DNA of 64,000 nt from Vibrio sp. FE10 (GTDB lineage: Bacteria; Pseudomonadota; Gammaproteobacteria; Enterobacterales; Vibrionaceae), in contig NZ_AP028067.1 in NCBI RefSeq assembly GCF_030297155.1, positions 2,728,001 to 2,792,000 on the forward strand, given 5' to 3'. The position numbers and the translations under genes were made by a program. The stretch's first letter is position 1, and each line of letters begins with the position of its first letter. Positions 43,683-53,326 of the stretch are shown piece by piece. The notes beneath the pieces were generated by a model, which searched no databases, was not told the origin of the DNA, and saw only the letters and a program-made list of their open reading frames with translations.

Positions 43683-44894
43683 TTAACCTTGGTATTTTTT
43701 GATTACTAGCGTTGCGTTCGTACCACCGAAACCAAAGCTGTTAGACATAACCGTTGTTAGCTCTTGTTCACGAGCTTCCGTTACGATGTCTAGGCCTGCG
43801 CCTGCTTCGTCTAGGTTTGCAACGTTAATGCTTGGTGCGATAAAGCCGTTATCAAGCATTAGTGTTGAGTAAATTGCTTCGTGTACACCAGCTGCACCTA
43901 GAGCGTGACCTGTCATCGCTTTAGTTGCTGAGATTGCTGGGCTGTTGCCGCCAAAGACTTCTTGGATAGCGCCAAGTTCTTTAACGTCACCAACAGGAGT
44001 TGAAGTACCGTGAGTGTTCACGTAGTCAACGCCGTCAACGTTTTGCATTGCCATCTTCATACAACGAACCGCGCCTTCACCAGAAGGAGCAACCATGTCG
44101 TAGCCATCTGAAGTTGCGCCGTAACCCACGATCTCGCCGTAGATTTTTGCGCCACGAGCAACTGCGTGCTCAAGTTCTTCGATAACTAGCATGCCGCCGC
44201 CACCAGAGATAACGAAACCGTCACGGTCTGCATCGTAGGTACGAGAAGCAAGTTCAGGAGTGTCGTTGTACTTAGTAGAAAGTGCGCCCATTGCGTCGAA
44301 CATCATAGTCAGAGACCAATCCAGTTCTTCACCGCCACCAGCGAATACAACGTCTTGTTTACCCAGTTGGATAAGCTCCATTGCGTGACCAATACAGTGT
44401 GCAGATGTCGCACATGCAGAACTCATAGAGTAGTTCACGCCACGGATTTTGAATGGTGTAGCAAGACAAGCAGAAACCGTAGAAGCCATTGTACGTGGAA
44501 CCATGTATGGACCAACGCGCTTAACGCCTTTTTCACGGATGATGTCTACAGCGTTAACCTGGTTTAGAGATGAAGCACCACCTGAACCCGCAACGATACC
44601 TGTGCGGTCATTAGATACTTGATCTTCAGTTAAACCAGAGTCAGCAATTGCTTGCTCCATTGAAAGATATGCGAATGCCGCTGCATCACCCATAAAGCGC
44701 ATTTTTTTGCGATCGATATGGTCAGCAGGGTTCATTTTCAGGTTACCCCAAACTTGAGAGCGCAAGCCATTTTCCTTGAACTGCTCTGAAGCGGTAATAC
44801 CTGATTTACCCTCTTTCAGTGATGCTAAAACTTCTTCGACGTTGTTACCGATACTTGAAACAATACCCATACCGGTGATTACGACTCGTTTCAT
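43683..44894 (-). CDS. fabB: 3-oxoacyl-ACP synthase I
   Basis: Condensing enzyme that elongates acyl-ACP, essential for unsaturated fatty acids. The catalytic triad is visible: Cys161 in [12 protein letters not shown], a histidine in [11 protein letters not shown] and a second in [10 protein letters not shown], with the glycine-rich [13 protein letters not shown] near the end. Length is 403 residues against 406. An AGGAA ribosome site precedes the ATG. It is divergent from mnmC as in E. coli. A weak FadR half-site (GACCACTT on the coding strand) lies about 60 bases upstream. Confidence 0.96.
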   Translation of the reverse strand: MKRVVITGMGIVSSIGNNVEEVLASLKEGKSGITASEQFKENGLRSQVWGNLKMNPADHIDRKKMRFMGDAAAFAYLSMEQAIADSGLTEDQVSNDRTGIVAGSGGASSLNQVNAVDIIREKGVKRVGPYMVPRTMASTVSACLATPFKIRGVNYSMSSACATSAHCIGHAMELIQLGKQDVVFAGGGEELDWSLTMMFDAMGALSTKYNDTPELASRTYDADRDGFVISGGGGMLVIEELEHAVARGAKIYGEIVGYGATSDGYDMVAPSGEGAVRCMKMAMQNVDGVDYVNTHGTSTPVGDVKELGAIQEVFGGNSPAISATKAMTGHALGAAGVHEAIYSTLMLDNGFIAPSINVANLDEAGAGLDIVTEAREQELTTVMSNSFGFGGTNATLVIKKYQG

Positions 44895-45022
44895 GTGACA
44901 TTCCTATAATTCTAAATTCAGCTAGATGATAACTAAGAAGCCTAACAAAAGTGGTCAGCTTTCCTAGAAATTCGTACAATCCCTACCAACATATCGCTTC
45001 AAATCACAAAATGATAGATTTT

Positions 45023-47098
45023 ATGACTTCAATTACTAATGCAGAACTGGAATGGAATGAGTCTGGCACGCCAGTTTCAGACCAATTTGACGACGTTTAC
45101 TTCTCTAATGTTAACGGTTTAGAAGAAACTCGCTACGTCTTTTTAAAACAAAACCACCTTCCAGAGCGTTGGGTTGAACATCAACAACGCCGTTTTGTGA
45201 TTGCTGAAACCGGTTTTGGTACAGGTTTAAACTTTCTCGCAGTCTGGCAATGGTTCGATGCTTTTCTTAAAGATAACCCACAAGCTATGACCAAAGAGTT
45301 ACATTTCATCAGTTTTGAAAAATATCCTTTAAATAAAGATGATCTGATCAAAGCGCACCAATCTTGGCCAGAATTAGCCCAGTATGCGACGCAACTCCAA
45401 GAACACTATCCGATTGCTCTGCCGGAATGTCACCGCATTGTGTTGGGCGATGGCGCGATCACACTCGATTTATGGTTTGGTGATATTAAAGATTGTATGC
45501 CAAACGTGCCGACCCCGCAGGAAGGTTTGGTTGACGCTTGGTTCTTAGATGGCTTTGCGCCAAGTAAGAACCCTGAAATGTGGAATCAAAACCTATTTAA
45601 CGGCATGGCCAAACTGGCAAAACAAGATTGCAGCTGTGCAACGTTTACTGCTGCTGGTTTTGTTCGCCGCGGTTTAATCGAAGCTGGTTTTGCGATGAAG
45701 AAAGTTAAAGGCTTTGGAACTAAGCGGGAAATGATTGCCGGCCGACTTGATGAGAAGCACGCTCACACCAACATCAAACCTTGGTATGGCTTAGCTCAAC
45801 ACAGTGATTCACAAGATATCGCCATTATTGGTGGTGGTGTTGCCAGTGCTGCGCTTGCAAAAACATTAAGCCGACGCGGTAAAGACATCACGCTTTATTG
45901 TGAACACCAACAAGCCGCAGGAAATGCCTCTGGTAACAACCAAGGTGCGATTTATCCGCTACTCAGCGAAGCGACATCCAATGTTTCAAGAATATTTGGC
46001 CCAGGCTTATTGTTTGCCCGCCAATTTATCAATCAAGCAGCGCAATCGGTGAACTTTGATCACAACTGGTGTGGCGTGAATATCTTGATGTGGGATGAAG
46101 GTTCAACTAAAAAGCTCAACCGCATGTTGGAAGGCAATTTCCACACAGACTTGATCCAGCGCTTAACGCCCGAACAAGCGAACGAAAAGATTGGCTTACC
46201 GGTTGATAAAGAGAGTGTTTACTTCCCATTGGGTGGTTGGTTAAGTCCTCTTCAACTTACTCAAGGTTTGATTGGTAAATTAGAAGAAACCAACCAAGTA
46301 AGCGCGCACTATCAACACCAAGTGACGCAACTTGAGTGGTTAGAAGCAGAGCAACAATGGCTACTAACAATTGAGACACCTCACGGTGAAATTCAAACTA
46401 AGCACGACCAAGTGGTTGTCGCGAATGGACACAAGTTCACTCAATTTGAACAAACTCGTCCCGTACCTCTGACGCCAGTTAAAGGGCAAGTGAGTCATAT
46501 CCCGACCACAGAAAATCTCAGCCAGCTAAAAACGGTGTTGTGCTTTGATGGCTACTTAACGCCACAAAACCCAAATAACGGCCACCACTGTATTGGCGCG
46601 AATTACGATAAAACCAATATCGACCAAGAGTTTGATATTGAGGTTCAGCAACATAATGGCGAGCGCTTACACGGGTCGCTACCAGAGCAAGCGTGGACCA
46701 AAGATGTCGATACCAGTGGCAACTTAGCGCGCCAAGGCATCCGCAGCGTGAGTCGAGATCATCTACCATTTGTCGGTAATGTGGGCGATTTTGAATCCAT
46801 CAAAGAGCAATATCAGAATCTGCACAACTTTAATCCGCAGCGTGATGCTATTGACGGTATCGAACCTGTTACCAGCTATCCGAACTTATTCTGCTTTATC
46901 GGTTTAGGTTCACGTGGTTTGAGCTCTACTCCTCTTTTAGCTGAAGTCTTAGCCTCACAAATTTGTGGCGATCCTCTCCCTCTTCCGGTTGATGTGCTCG
47001 AAGCCATTCATCCAAGTCGAATGTGGATAAGAAGATTACGCAAAGGCAAAGCGTTAACAGAAGGTTGGGTTTCAACGAAACAAGCCAGCGCGGAATAG
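45023..47098 (+). CDS. mnmC: Bifunctional tRNA wobble-uridine modification enzyme MnmC
   Basis: Completes 5-methylaminomethyl-2-thiouridine at the tRNA wobble position. The N-terminal methyltransferase (MnmD) has the motif [18 protein letters not shown] and [14 protein letters not shown]. The C-terminal FAD-dependent oxidase has the dinucleotide fold [17 protein letters not shown]. Length is 691 residues from [11 protein letters not shown], against 668 in E. coli. Upstream in-frame starts (45011, 44951) exist, but family similarity begins at the chosen Met. It is divergent from fabB and followed by a very strong terminator. Confidence 0.94.
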   Translation: MTSITNAELEWNESGTPVSDQFDDVYFSNVNGLEETRYVFLKQNHLPERWVEHQQRRFVIAETGFGTGLNFLAVWQWFDAFLKDNPQAMTKELHFISFEKYPLNKDDLIKAHQSWPELAQYATQLQEHYPIALPECHRIVLGDGAITLDLWFGDIKDCMPNVPTPQEGLVDAWFLDGFAPSKNPEMWNQNLFNGMAKLAKQDCSCATFTAAGFVRRGLIEAGFAMKKVKGFGTKREMIAGRLDEKHAHTNIKPWYGLAQHSDSQDIAIIGGGVASAALAKTLSRRGKDITLYCEHQQAAGNASGNNQGAIYPLLSEATSNVSRIFGPGLLFARQFINQAAQSVNFDHNWCGVNILMWDEGSTKKLNRMLEGNFHTDLIQRLTPEQANEKIGLPVDKESVYFPLGGWLSPLQLTQGLIGKLEETNQVSAHYQHQVTQLEWLEAEQQWLLTIETPHGEIQTKHDQVVVANGHKFTQFEQTRPVPLTPVKGQVSHIPTTENLSQLKTVLCFDGYLTPQNPNNGHHCIGANYDKTNIDQEFDIEVQQHNGERLHGSLPEQAWTKDVDTSGNLARQGIRSVSRDHLPFVGNVGDFESIKEQYQNLHNFNPQRDAIDGIEPVTSYPNLFCFIGLGSRGLSSTPLLAEVLASQICGDPLPLPVDVLEAIHPSRMWIRRLRKGKALTEGWVSTKQASAE

Positions 47099-47201
47099 TC
47101 GATTCTAGACTAGGTCTAAATATTCAAATAAGTGTTAGGCCGTGTTCATCTTACGAGCTTATTTTTGCAGCGAAAGGCCAACATGATCTAGTACGACCCA
47201 A

Positions 47202-47247
47202 AAAACAAAGCCCGAGCATCTCTCAATGCTCGGGCTTTGTTTTTTTA
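47202..47247. terminator. Strong terminator after mnmC
   Basis: An 18-bp perfect stem (AAAACAAAGCCCGAGCAT) with a 6-base loop has T-tracts usable in both directions; it probably also ends the convergent flavin-reductase transcript. Confidence 0.93.
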
Positions 47248-47356
47248 ATCTTGTTTACGTCGCTGCTTCTTATTCCAGAGCAGTTCGTTACTTTGCAGCG
47301 GCGCGTAACTTTACATCAGCTGGCTACTTTGCAGCTATTCGCTTTACTTTCCGCTT

Positions 47357-47878
47357 TTACAGCTTAGCAATCGCGTCTTTAATTTGAGCGGCAATCTCTT
47401 CATTGCTGATTGAACCCGACTCAAAATCAAAATTATCGTAGAAGCTAGGTACTGACAACGATGCTTTAACGTTACCGCCAAAGTATGGCGCTGAACCTGT
47501 CGCTGCGCCAAGTACCGTTTGTGCGCCACCTGGGCCTGGTGATGTCGCTAGGTAAACCGCAGGCTTCTCACCAAACACTGAACGTTCAATACGTGTCGTC
47601 CAATCAAATAGGTTTTTGTACGCTGCAGGATAGTGGCCGTTGTGCTCAGCGAAAGAGATAACAAATGCATCCGCTTCTGCTAGGTCACGCAAGAATGCTT
47701 GAGCGCCTTCCGCTTGGCCAATCTCTTTTTCAGTGTCTTCACTAAACATAGGAACGTTGTAATCGTTGATGTTTAGAACTTTGACTTCAGCACCTTCAAT
47801 CAAGTTAGCTGCGTAAGTTGCTAGAGTTTTGTTGATAGAGGTAGAGCTGGTGCTTGCGCCGAATGCGATAACTTTCAT
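47357..47878 (-). CDS. NADPH-dependent FMN reductase family protein
   Basis: A 173-residue flavodoxin-like reductase. The phosphate-binding loop of the FMN site is AFGASTSSTSINKTLA, and the family segment SFAEHNGHYPAAYKNLFDW corresponds to the conserved EYN-G-PAxLKN motif; the SPGPGGAQTVLGA stretch is typical of the family. The physiological substrate (flavin, quinone or azo compound) cannot be inferred. An AAAGG ribosome site precedes the ATG. A 9-bp inverted repeat about 80-107 bases upstream of the start could be its operator. Confidence 0.8.
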   Translation of the reverse strand: MKVIAFGASTSSTSINKTLATYAANLIEGAEVKVLNINDYNVPMFSEDTEKEIGQAEGAQAFLRDLAEADAFVISFAEHNGHYPAAYKNLFDWTTRIERSVFGEKPAVYLATSPGPGGAQTVLGAATGSAPYFGGNVKASLSVPSFYDNFDFESGSISNEEIAAQIKDAIAKL

Positions 47879-47958
47879 GATGTGACCTTTTCTGTGATTC
47901 CGTTAAGTGGGATTAGAATAACGTAGTCAGAAAATGGAACCATCACAAGGATTGAACG

Positions 47959-47985
47959 GACTCATTCAAAAATTTCGAATGAGTC
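47959..47985. repeat. 9-bp inverted repeat upstream of the flavin reductase
   Basis: GACTCATTC and GAATGAGTC are separated by nine bases. There is no T-tract on either strand, so a terminator is unlikely. An operator or an mRNA structure in the 202-base gap is more plausible. Confidence 0.55.
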
Positions 47986-48080
47986 TCAAATTATCGGTTC
48001 GCTCAAAAATGAGGAGGGAAAGTAGTGAGCGAATAATGTTGGGCGAATTACGGTAGACGAATAATACTAAACGGCTAAAG

Positions 48081-48344
48081 TTACGCTTGGTTTTGCAGCT
48101 CAACCCAAAGGTCATTAACGATCGTGCGATCGGCTGGCGTCAATTCAGAACGCGCGTCTTCTAAGCTCTTCTCAATACGCAATTTAACTTCTGCTACGTC
48201 TTCAATACCGTCTTCTTCACATGAAGCCACTGAAAGAGAAATATGACCACGTAAGTAACCACCAGCAAACAGTTCATCATCTGATGCGTTTTCAATGCGA
48301 GCATCAATTACTTCAAGTAGTTTTTCTTCAAATTCGATAATCAT
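48081..48344 (-). CDS. yfcL: YfcL family protein
   Basis: A small acidic 87-residue protein of the YfcL family, unknown function. The sequence is helical with LLEVIDARIENASDDELFAGGYLRGHISLSV characteristic of the family (given here only as its opening half). It follows epmC by nine bases with an AAGAGA ribosome site, forming the same epmC-yfcL pair found beside fabB-mnmC in E. coli. Confidence 0.85.
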   Translation of the reverse strand: MIIEFEEKLLEVIDARIENASDDELFAGGYLRGHISLSVASCEEDGIEDVAEVKLRIEKSLEDARSELTPADRTIVNDLWVELQNQA

Positions 48345-48353
48345 AATATTCTC

Positions 48354-48884
48354 TTATTTCACAATAAATTGGCTAGCACATAAAGGTTCTACATCGTAGA
48401 AGCTGCGCAATGCTTCAGAGAGCATTTTTACGCGAGGCGGTAGGCCAGCTTCAAAGATACCCATGACTTCGCTGTGTACTTTATTCATAAAGGCCAAACG
48501 ATCTGGCTCAAAATCGCCGTGTAGATTGTCACAGCTGACATTAAAAGGAAAGCCTGCGCTCGTCGCAATGATCCATTCATACGCTTGCGGGCGAATTTCC
48601 ACCTTTTCAAACTCGGCTTGAACCGACTCAGTGCGACCATCAGGCTCATACCAATAGCCAAAATCTTCCAGCAAACGACGTTCAGGGCCAGCAACACACC
48701 AGTGCGCTATTTCGTGCAGCGCAGAAGCGTAAAAGCCACGTGCGAAGACAATTCTGTGGTGTGGGATATCATCATCGGCCGGCAAGTAGATAGGCTCGTC
48801 AGCGCCTAGCTCCAATTTAGTATTAAAGCTGCCATAAAAAGTCTGATTAAAAATATCGATAATGTCGGAATATTGGTGCGTCAT
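48354..48884 (-). CDS. epmC: Elongation factor P hydroxylase
   Basis: Hydroxylates the modified lysine of EF-P (YfcM/EpmC), 176 residues against 182 in E. coli. The metal-binding segment is YASALHEIAHWCVAG, with further conserved residues in EDFGYWYEPDGRTESVQAEFE. The start is the ATG giving MTHQYSDIIDIFNQTF; the frame continues upstream for 67 codons but that part has no family similarity. Confidence 0.9.
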   Translation of the reverse strand: MTHQYSDIIDIFNQTFYGSFNTKLELGADEPIYLPADDDIPHHRIVFARGFYASALHEIAHWCVAGPERRLLEDFGYWYEPDGRTESVQAEFEKVEIRPQAYEWIIATSAGFPFNVSCDNLHGDFEPDRLAFMNKVHSEVMGIFEAGLPPRVKMLSEALRSFYDVEPLCASQFIVK

Positions 48885-49185
48885 AAAGCTTGCTTGAAAT
48901 GAAATAAACACGCGTATTTTGCTTTGTTTTGTCGGCTTGGTAAAGCCCCTATCAGGCGTAATGTTAACGACACCAGTGCTCTCCACCAGCACAAAGGCAC
49001 CTACCTCTGCGATCGATAACCTCAAGTTACTCCAATTGATTACTTCAGCTAATCTGAAACCTCGATTCACGGTACAAATATTCATTCGTCAAAGCCCGTT
49101 TTTACTACTACACTCGCGCTTCATTTTTATATCCCCAAGGCCTATAACTCTCAAATTTATAGACCTAAATAATAGAGCTACAGCA
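48885..49185. other. Divergent gap between epmC and the TRIC-family gene
   Basis: 301 bases with open frames on both strands that merely extend the flanking genes. I see no strong hairpin or recognisable operator. It presumably holds both promoters. Confidence 0.4.
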
Positions 49186-49809
49186 ATGCTACTAAGTGTT
49201 TTGTATATCATTGGCATCACGGCAGAAGCCATGACCGGCGCTCTCAGCGCTGGCAAACAAAAAATGGATTGGTTTGGTGTAATGCTGGTTGCGAGCGCAA
49301 CAGCAATCGGCGGCGGTACAGTACGAGATATCCTACTTGGCCATTACCCTTTAGGTTGGGTTGAAAACCCAGAGTACCTCGCGATCACTTGTGTGGCAGG
49401 TGTCATCACGACCGGACTGGCTAAATGGGTAATCAAGCTAAAAGGGTTATTCATTCGTTTGGATGCGCTGGGGCTTATCGTATTCAGTATCATTGGTACT
49501 AAAGTGGCGATGACCATGGGTCTGCACCCTATGATTTGTATGGTGTCTGCATTGGTCACTGGCGTGTTTGGTGGCCTGCTGCGCGATCTTATCTGTCGTC
49601 AAACGCCACTGGTTTTGCATGAAGAGTTGTACGCATCTGTCGCCCTTGTCGCTTCAGGTTTATATCTAGGCTTGCTTGAGATTGGCATTAACGACGTAAC
49701 AGCAACGATTGTTACGCTTGTGGTTGGCTACTTGCTGCGTATGGCGGCCGTAAGATTCAAATGGCGCTTGCCTTCGTTCCAGCTTGACCCGGAAAGCTCT
49801 GTGCATTAG
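49186..49809 (+). CDS. UPF0126 / TRIC-type inner-membrane protein
   Basis: A 207-residue protein with about seven membrane segments in two homologous halves. Each half carries the glycine-rich hinge and basic/acidic pair of the UPF0126 family: GGGTVRDILLG and GGLLRDLICR. Bacterial members are related to trimeric intracellular cation (TRIC) channels. E. coli YicG has a similar length (205). The start was set at MLLSVLYIIGITAEAMTG; the longer ORF from 48919 adds 89 residues without resemblance. A bidirectional terminator separates it from aroC. Confidence 0.85.
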   Translation: MLLSVLYIIGITAEAMTGALSAGKQKMDWFGVMLVASATAIGGGTVRDILLGHYPLGWVENPEYLAITCVAGVITTGLAKWVIKLKGLFIRLDALGLIVFSIIGTKVAMTMGLHPMICMVSALVTGVFGGLLRDLICRQTPLVLHEELYASVALVASGLYLGLLEIGINDVTATIVTLVVGYLLRMAAVRFKWRLPSFQLDPESSVH

Positions 49810-49831
49810 ATATTCTCAATGACGCAGAATA

Positions 49832-49867
49832 TAAAAAGGGTTGCTTCATTACGAAGCAACCCTTTTT
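49832..49867. terminator. Bidirectional terminator between TRIC-family gene and aroC
   Basis: The stem AAAAAGGGTTGCTTC with a 5-base loop and A/T tracts on both sides lies between convergent genes. Confidence 0.9.
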
Positions 49868-49917
49868 TGTTTCTATCAAATCAGTTTCAATTCTGTTCTG
49901 AATAAAACGAAGCAGAA

Positions 49918-51003
49918 CTAGATTTTTGGCGTTTCTGTTGTCACACCAAAGTTTTGACCACGATGACGTAGCAAGTGATCAAGCAAAACAATCGCTAGCA
50001 TCGCTTCTGCGATAGGCACTGCGCGAATACCAACACATGGATCGTGACGACCTTTCGTGATTAGCTGCGTTGCTTCACCATCTTTAGTGATGGTGTCACC
50101 AGGAACAGTAATGCTTGATGTTGGTTTAAGCGCAATGCTTGCCACAATATCTTGGCCAGTAGAGATACCACCTAAGATACCACCAGCGTGGTTACTGCTG
50201 AAACCTTCTGGAGTTAATGGATCACGGTGTTCACTACCGCGCTGATTAACGACATCGAAGCCATCACCAATCTCAACACCTTTCACCGCATTGATGCTCA
50301 TTAGAGCGTGCGCGATGTCTGCATCTAGACGATCAAAGATTGGCTCACCAAGGCCCACAGGCACTTTAGTCGCAACCACTTGAATCTTCGCACCGATCGA
50401 GTTGCCTTCTTTTAGCAAGTCACGAATCAGTTGGTCAAATTCCGGTACTTTGTCGGCATCAGGACAGAAGAAAGCGTTGTTTTCAATCTCGTTCCAATCC
50501 ACTTTATCAATTGAGATATCACCCATTTGAGAAAGGTATGCTTGGATTTCAACACCAAATTCTTGTTTCAGGTATTTCTTCGCAATCGCACCTGCCGCAA
50601 CACGCATTGCAGTTTCACGAGCAGAAGAGCGACCGCCACCTCGGTAATCACGCACACCGTACTTTTGATGGTAGGTATAATCAGCGTGGCCAGGGCGGAA
50701 CTTGTCTTTAATTTCGGAATAGTCTTTAGAGCGTTGGTCTGTGTTTTCAATCAATAGACCAATAGAAGTACCCGTAGTTTGGCCTTCAAATACACCGGAT
50801 AGAATCTTTACTTCATCCGCTTCACGGCGAGCCGTTGTATAACGAGAAGTACCAGGGCGACGACGATCCAAATCTCTTTGAAGGTCTGCTTCGGTAATTT
50901 CTAATCCTGGTGGGCACCCATCTACGATACATCCTAGTGCGATACCGTGACTTTCTCCGAACGTAGTCACGCGGAAATGTTGTCCGATACTGTTTCCTGC
51001 CAT
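49918..51003 (-). CDS. aroC: Chorismate synthase
   Basis: Last step of the shikimate pathway, EPSP to chorismate with reduced FMN. The signatures [30 protein letters not shown] and [15 protein letters not shown] are intact. The start is the ATG giving [20 protein letters not shown] with a GAGGA ribosome site; this yields 361 residues, the E. coli length. The upstream neighbour expected from E. coli, prmB, is not present here. Confidence 0.96.
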   Translation of the reverse strand: MAGNSIGQHFRVTTFGESHGIALGCIVDGCPPGLEITEADLQRDLDRRRPGTSRYTTARREADEVKILSGVFEGQTTGTSIGLLIENTDQRSKDYSEIKDKFRPGHADYTYHQKYGVRDYRGGGRSSARETAMRVAAGAIAKKYLKQEFGVEIQAYLSQMGDISIDKVDWNEIENNAFFCPDADKVPEFDQLIRDLLKEGNSIGAKIQVVATKVPVGLGEPIFDRLDADIAHALMSINAVKGVEIGDGFDVVNQRGSEHRDPLTPEGFSSNHAGGILGGISTGQDIVASIALKPTSSITVPGDTITKDGEATQLITKGRHDPCVGIRAVPIAEAMLAIVLLDHLLRHRGQNFGVTTETPKI

Positions 51004-51393
51004 TACTTCCTCTAAATCAGCCATCAATCAGAAGGTTTGATTCCTAAACCAACCAGCTAATAGCTTTACTTGTCTATTCTTCATGAATTCATAGTGGCTT
51101 TATTACCAAATGATGTAAACCCCAAAAAACGAACAATTTTAACTTTCTATTACATGAGCCGAATGAAATGAATAACGAAGGAAATGAGTCGCGCATAAAG
51201 AGCCGTGTTTTTAGTATGCTCGAAAGGCAAAAAATCAATACCTTTGCCCTTTCCGGTTTATCGCCTTTAAACCAAGTCAGTTATTAAACCAAGTCAGTCA
51301 TTTTTCCCTCGTAACAAGGCCAGTTAACAAAGGTTAATGAACTCGGTTTAAATACTCTCTATGTTGTAGCCCACAATAATAAGGAGAAGAATA
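51004..51393. other. 390-base gap between aroC and elaA
   Basis: Divergent promoter region. It contains a 17-bp tandem duplication (TTAAACCAAGTCAGT at 51267 and 51284) and a GGCAAA/TTTGCC inverted repeat near 51226-51252. No ORF with protein-like character is present. Confidence 0.5.
51267..51299. repeat. 17-bp tandem duplication
   Basis: TTAAACCAAGTCAGT occurs twice with a 17-base period in the aroC-elaA gap. Confidence 0.85.
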
Positions 51394-51897
51394 ATGATTG
51401 AGTGGAGAGTTAAAAAATTTGCGGATCTGTCTGTTCAAGAGCTCTATGATTTCTTGCAACAAAGAGTCGACATTTTTATCGTCGATATGAATACGCCATA
51501 CAGCGATTTGGATAGCAAAGATAACCACCCAGAGACTTATCACGTCATGGGCTATGAGAACGAACGCCTTGTCGCTTATAGCCGAATTATGGCTCAGAAG
51601 CTGGGATACCCAATTGATGTTCTTCCTCTGCTGGATTCTGATGCGAATGATGTGTGTATCGGACGAGTGATCGTAGCAAAGGATTATCGAGGTAAACAGA
51701 TTGGTAACCAGCTGATGCAAGTGAGCTTTGATGCAACCCGCGAGGTGTACCCTGACTGTTCAATTTTTATTTCGGCACAAGCACATCTCAAAGACTACTA
51801 TGGTAAATTCGGCTTCGACGTTGTTACCGAAAGTTACTTGGAAGACAGGTGCAGTATGTTAGGTCTTAGATATACCCCACAGCTTGTTGCAGTTTAG
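51394..51897 (+). CDS. elaA: ElaA family GNAT N-acetyltransferase
   Basis: A 167-residue single-domain GNAT acetyltransferase. The acetyl-CoA binding segment is IGRVIVAKDYRGKQIGNQLM (R/Q-x-x-G-x-G/A type), and the ElaA-specific start MIEWRVKKFADLSVQELYDFLQQR and ISAQAHLKDYYGKFGF are recognisable against E. coli ElaA (153 residues). The substrate is unknown. An AAGGAGA ribosome site lies just before the ATG. Confidence 0.88.
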   Translation: MIEWRVKKFADLSVQELYDFLQQRVDIFIVDMNTPYSDLDSKDNHPETYHVMGYENERLVAYSRIMAQKLGYPIDVLPLLDSDANDVCIGRVIVAKDYRGKQIGNQLMQVSFDATREVYPDCSIFISAQAHLKDYYGKFGFDVVTESYLEDRCSMLGLRYTPQLVAV

Positions 51898-51967
51898 CAA
51901 AAGCCGAAAGACGGAGACATCTAAATGCAAAACATGGTATTGATCGATTAAGTCGTTCTGAAATGCA

Positions 51968-52003
51968 AAAAACCCGACAACTCAGAGAGTTATCGGGTTT
52001 CTT
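51968..52003 (-). terminator. Terminator of tRNA-Arg
   Basis: The stem AACCCGA/TCGGGTT, continued after one mismatch by AACT/AGTT, has a T-tract on the minus strand. The hairpin could also end elaA. Confidence 0.85.
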
Positions 52004-52010
52004 TAAATAG

Positions 52011-52087
52011 TGGTACGCCCTGAAGGATTCGAACCTTCGACCACCTCCTTAGAAGGGAGGTGCTCTATCCAGCTGAGCTAAGGGCGC
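52011..52087 (-). tRNA. tRNA-Arg (anticodon UCU)
   Basis: A 77-base cloverleaf with encoded CCA. The acceptor stem starts GCGCCCU, the D arm is AGCUCAGCUGGAUAGAGC, the anticodon loop is CUUCUAA (anticodon UCU) on a CCUCC/GGAGG-rich stem, and the T arm is AAGGUUCGAAUCCUU. It decodes AGA, the argU counterpart. The first acceptor pair is G1-U72 rather than G-C as in E. coli argU. Confidence 0.97.
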
Positions 52088-52100
52088 GCTACAGGAAAGG

Positions 52101-52128
52101 ATTATACGAATTCGAATCAGTAAAGCAA
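52101..52128 (-). promoter_or_regulatory. tRNA-Arg promoter
   Basis: On the minus strand TTGCTT (52128-52123), a 16-base spacer and a consensus TATAAT (52106-52101) lie 14 bases upstream of the mature tRNA 5' end. Confidence 0.8.
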
Positions 52129-52202
52129 CGGCTTTGTGTAACATTCTGATCCAAGTGAGTAAAAAAAGGGCAATGAGATTATAAGTGTTGGAAAATAGAC
52201 CA

Positions 52203-52218
52203 AAGCAAACGTTTGCTT
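52203..52218. promoter_or_regulatory. PurR operator upstream of folD
   Basis: AAGCAAACGTTTGCTT is a perfect 16-bp palindrome with the invariant GCAAACGTTTGC core of PurR sites. It lies 80 bases before folD. Confidence 0.85.
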
Positions 52219-52298
52219 GATGGTAATCAAAAAGATTTTCTGGAATAATGCGCCCAAAACATCAGCCACTAACTTGAATATCAATACTAAGGAAATTC

Positions 52299-53156
52299 AT
52301 GACTGCTCAAAATATTGATGGAAAGCTAATTTCTCAAACCGTTCGCTCTGAAGTTGCGGCACGTGTAAAGGCTCGTACAGAAGCTGGATTGCGCGCTCCG
52401 GGCCTAGCGGTAGTTTTAGTGGGTGAAGACCCTGCCTCTCAGGTTTACGTTGGAAGTAAGCGTAAAGCGTGTCAAGAAGTAGGCTTCGTTTCAAAGTCTT
52501 TTGATTTACCAGCGACGGCGACAGAAAATGATCTGCTAACGCTCGTCGACCAATTAAATGAAGACCCTGAGATTGATGGCATCCTAGTTCAACTGCCTTT
52601 GCCTGCTGGTATTGATACCACTCACGTTCTTGAGCGCATCACGCCAGAGAAAGACGTTGATGGCTTCCACCCTTACAACGTAGGCCGTTTGGCTCAACGT
52701 ATGCCTAAGCTACGCTCTTGTACGCCTAAAGGTATCATCACGCTGCTTGACCGTTACAACATCGATTTACGCGGCAAGCACGCGGTTGTTGTTGGCGCAT
52801 CAAACATCGTAGGCCGCCCAATGACTCTAGAGCTTCTTCTAGCAGGTTGCACGACAACAACATGCCACCGCTTCACCAAAGACCTTGAAGGTCATGTACG
52901 TCAAGCAGATGTTGTTGTGGTAGCCGTTGGTAAGCCTAACTTCATTCCTGGTGCTTGGATTAAGAAAGGCGCAGTTGTGGTCGATGTAGGTATCAACCGT
53001 TTGGAATCTGGCAAGCTCGTTGGTGATGTTGAATATGATGTCGCGAAAGAGAGCGCAAGCTTCATCACACCCGTTCCGGGTGGTGTTGGTCCAATGACAG
53101 TAGCGAGCCTAATCGAGAACACAATGATTGCTTGTGAGCAGTTTCACTCGAAGTAA
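52299..53156 (+). CDS. folD: Methylenetetrahydrofolate dehydrogenase/cyclohydrolase
   Basis: Bifunctional enzyme interconverting 5,10-methylene- and 10-formyl-tetrahydrofolate, the latter needed for purine synthesis. The catalytic lysine is Lys56 in [30 protein letters not shown] and the NADP site [17 protein letters not shown] are intact. Length is 285 residues against 288. A TAAGGA ribosome site precedes the ATG. The PurR palindrome upstream links it to purine supply. Confidence 0.96.
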   Translation: MTAQNIDGKLISQTVRSEVAARVKARTEAGLRAPGLAVVLVGEDPASQVYVGSKRKACQEVGFVSKSFDLPATATENDLLTLVDQLNEDPEIDGILVQLPLPAGIDTTHVLERITPEKDVDGFHPYNVGRLAQRMPKLRSCTPKGIITLLDRYNIDLRGKHAVVVGASNIVGRPMTLELLLAGCTTTTCHRFTKDLEGHVRQADVVVVAVGKPNFIPGAWIKKGAVVVDVGINRLESGKLVGDVEYDVAKESASFITPVPGGVGPMTVASLIENTMIACEQFHSK

Positions 53157-53237
53157 TTTGCGAACGACAGTCTCGGTAACAATACCGTTGGCATGAATTG
53201 CCTCGCCCTAGAGTAAAATAAGCTAGAGCAAAATTAG

Positions 53238-53268
53238 AAAGCCGCAGCGTGAAAACGTTGCGGCTTTT
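53238..53268. terminator. Terminator after folD
   Basis: The stem AAAGCCGCAGCGT with one G-T wobble and a GAAA loop runs into a T6 tract. With its A-rich left flank it may also serve the convergent antiporter gene. Confidence 0.88.
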
Positions 53269-53326
53269 TTGATACTGAGCCATTCATTTTTGATACACAG
53301 CGACTCGATTTTATACAGAGCACTCT

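Noticed and set aside
48885..49085. 67-residue N-terminal extension of epmC
   Set aside because: No resemblance to the family, and it overlaps an equally spurious extension of the divergent gene.
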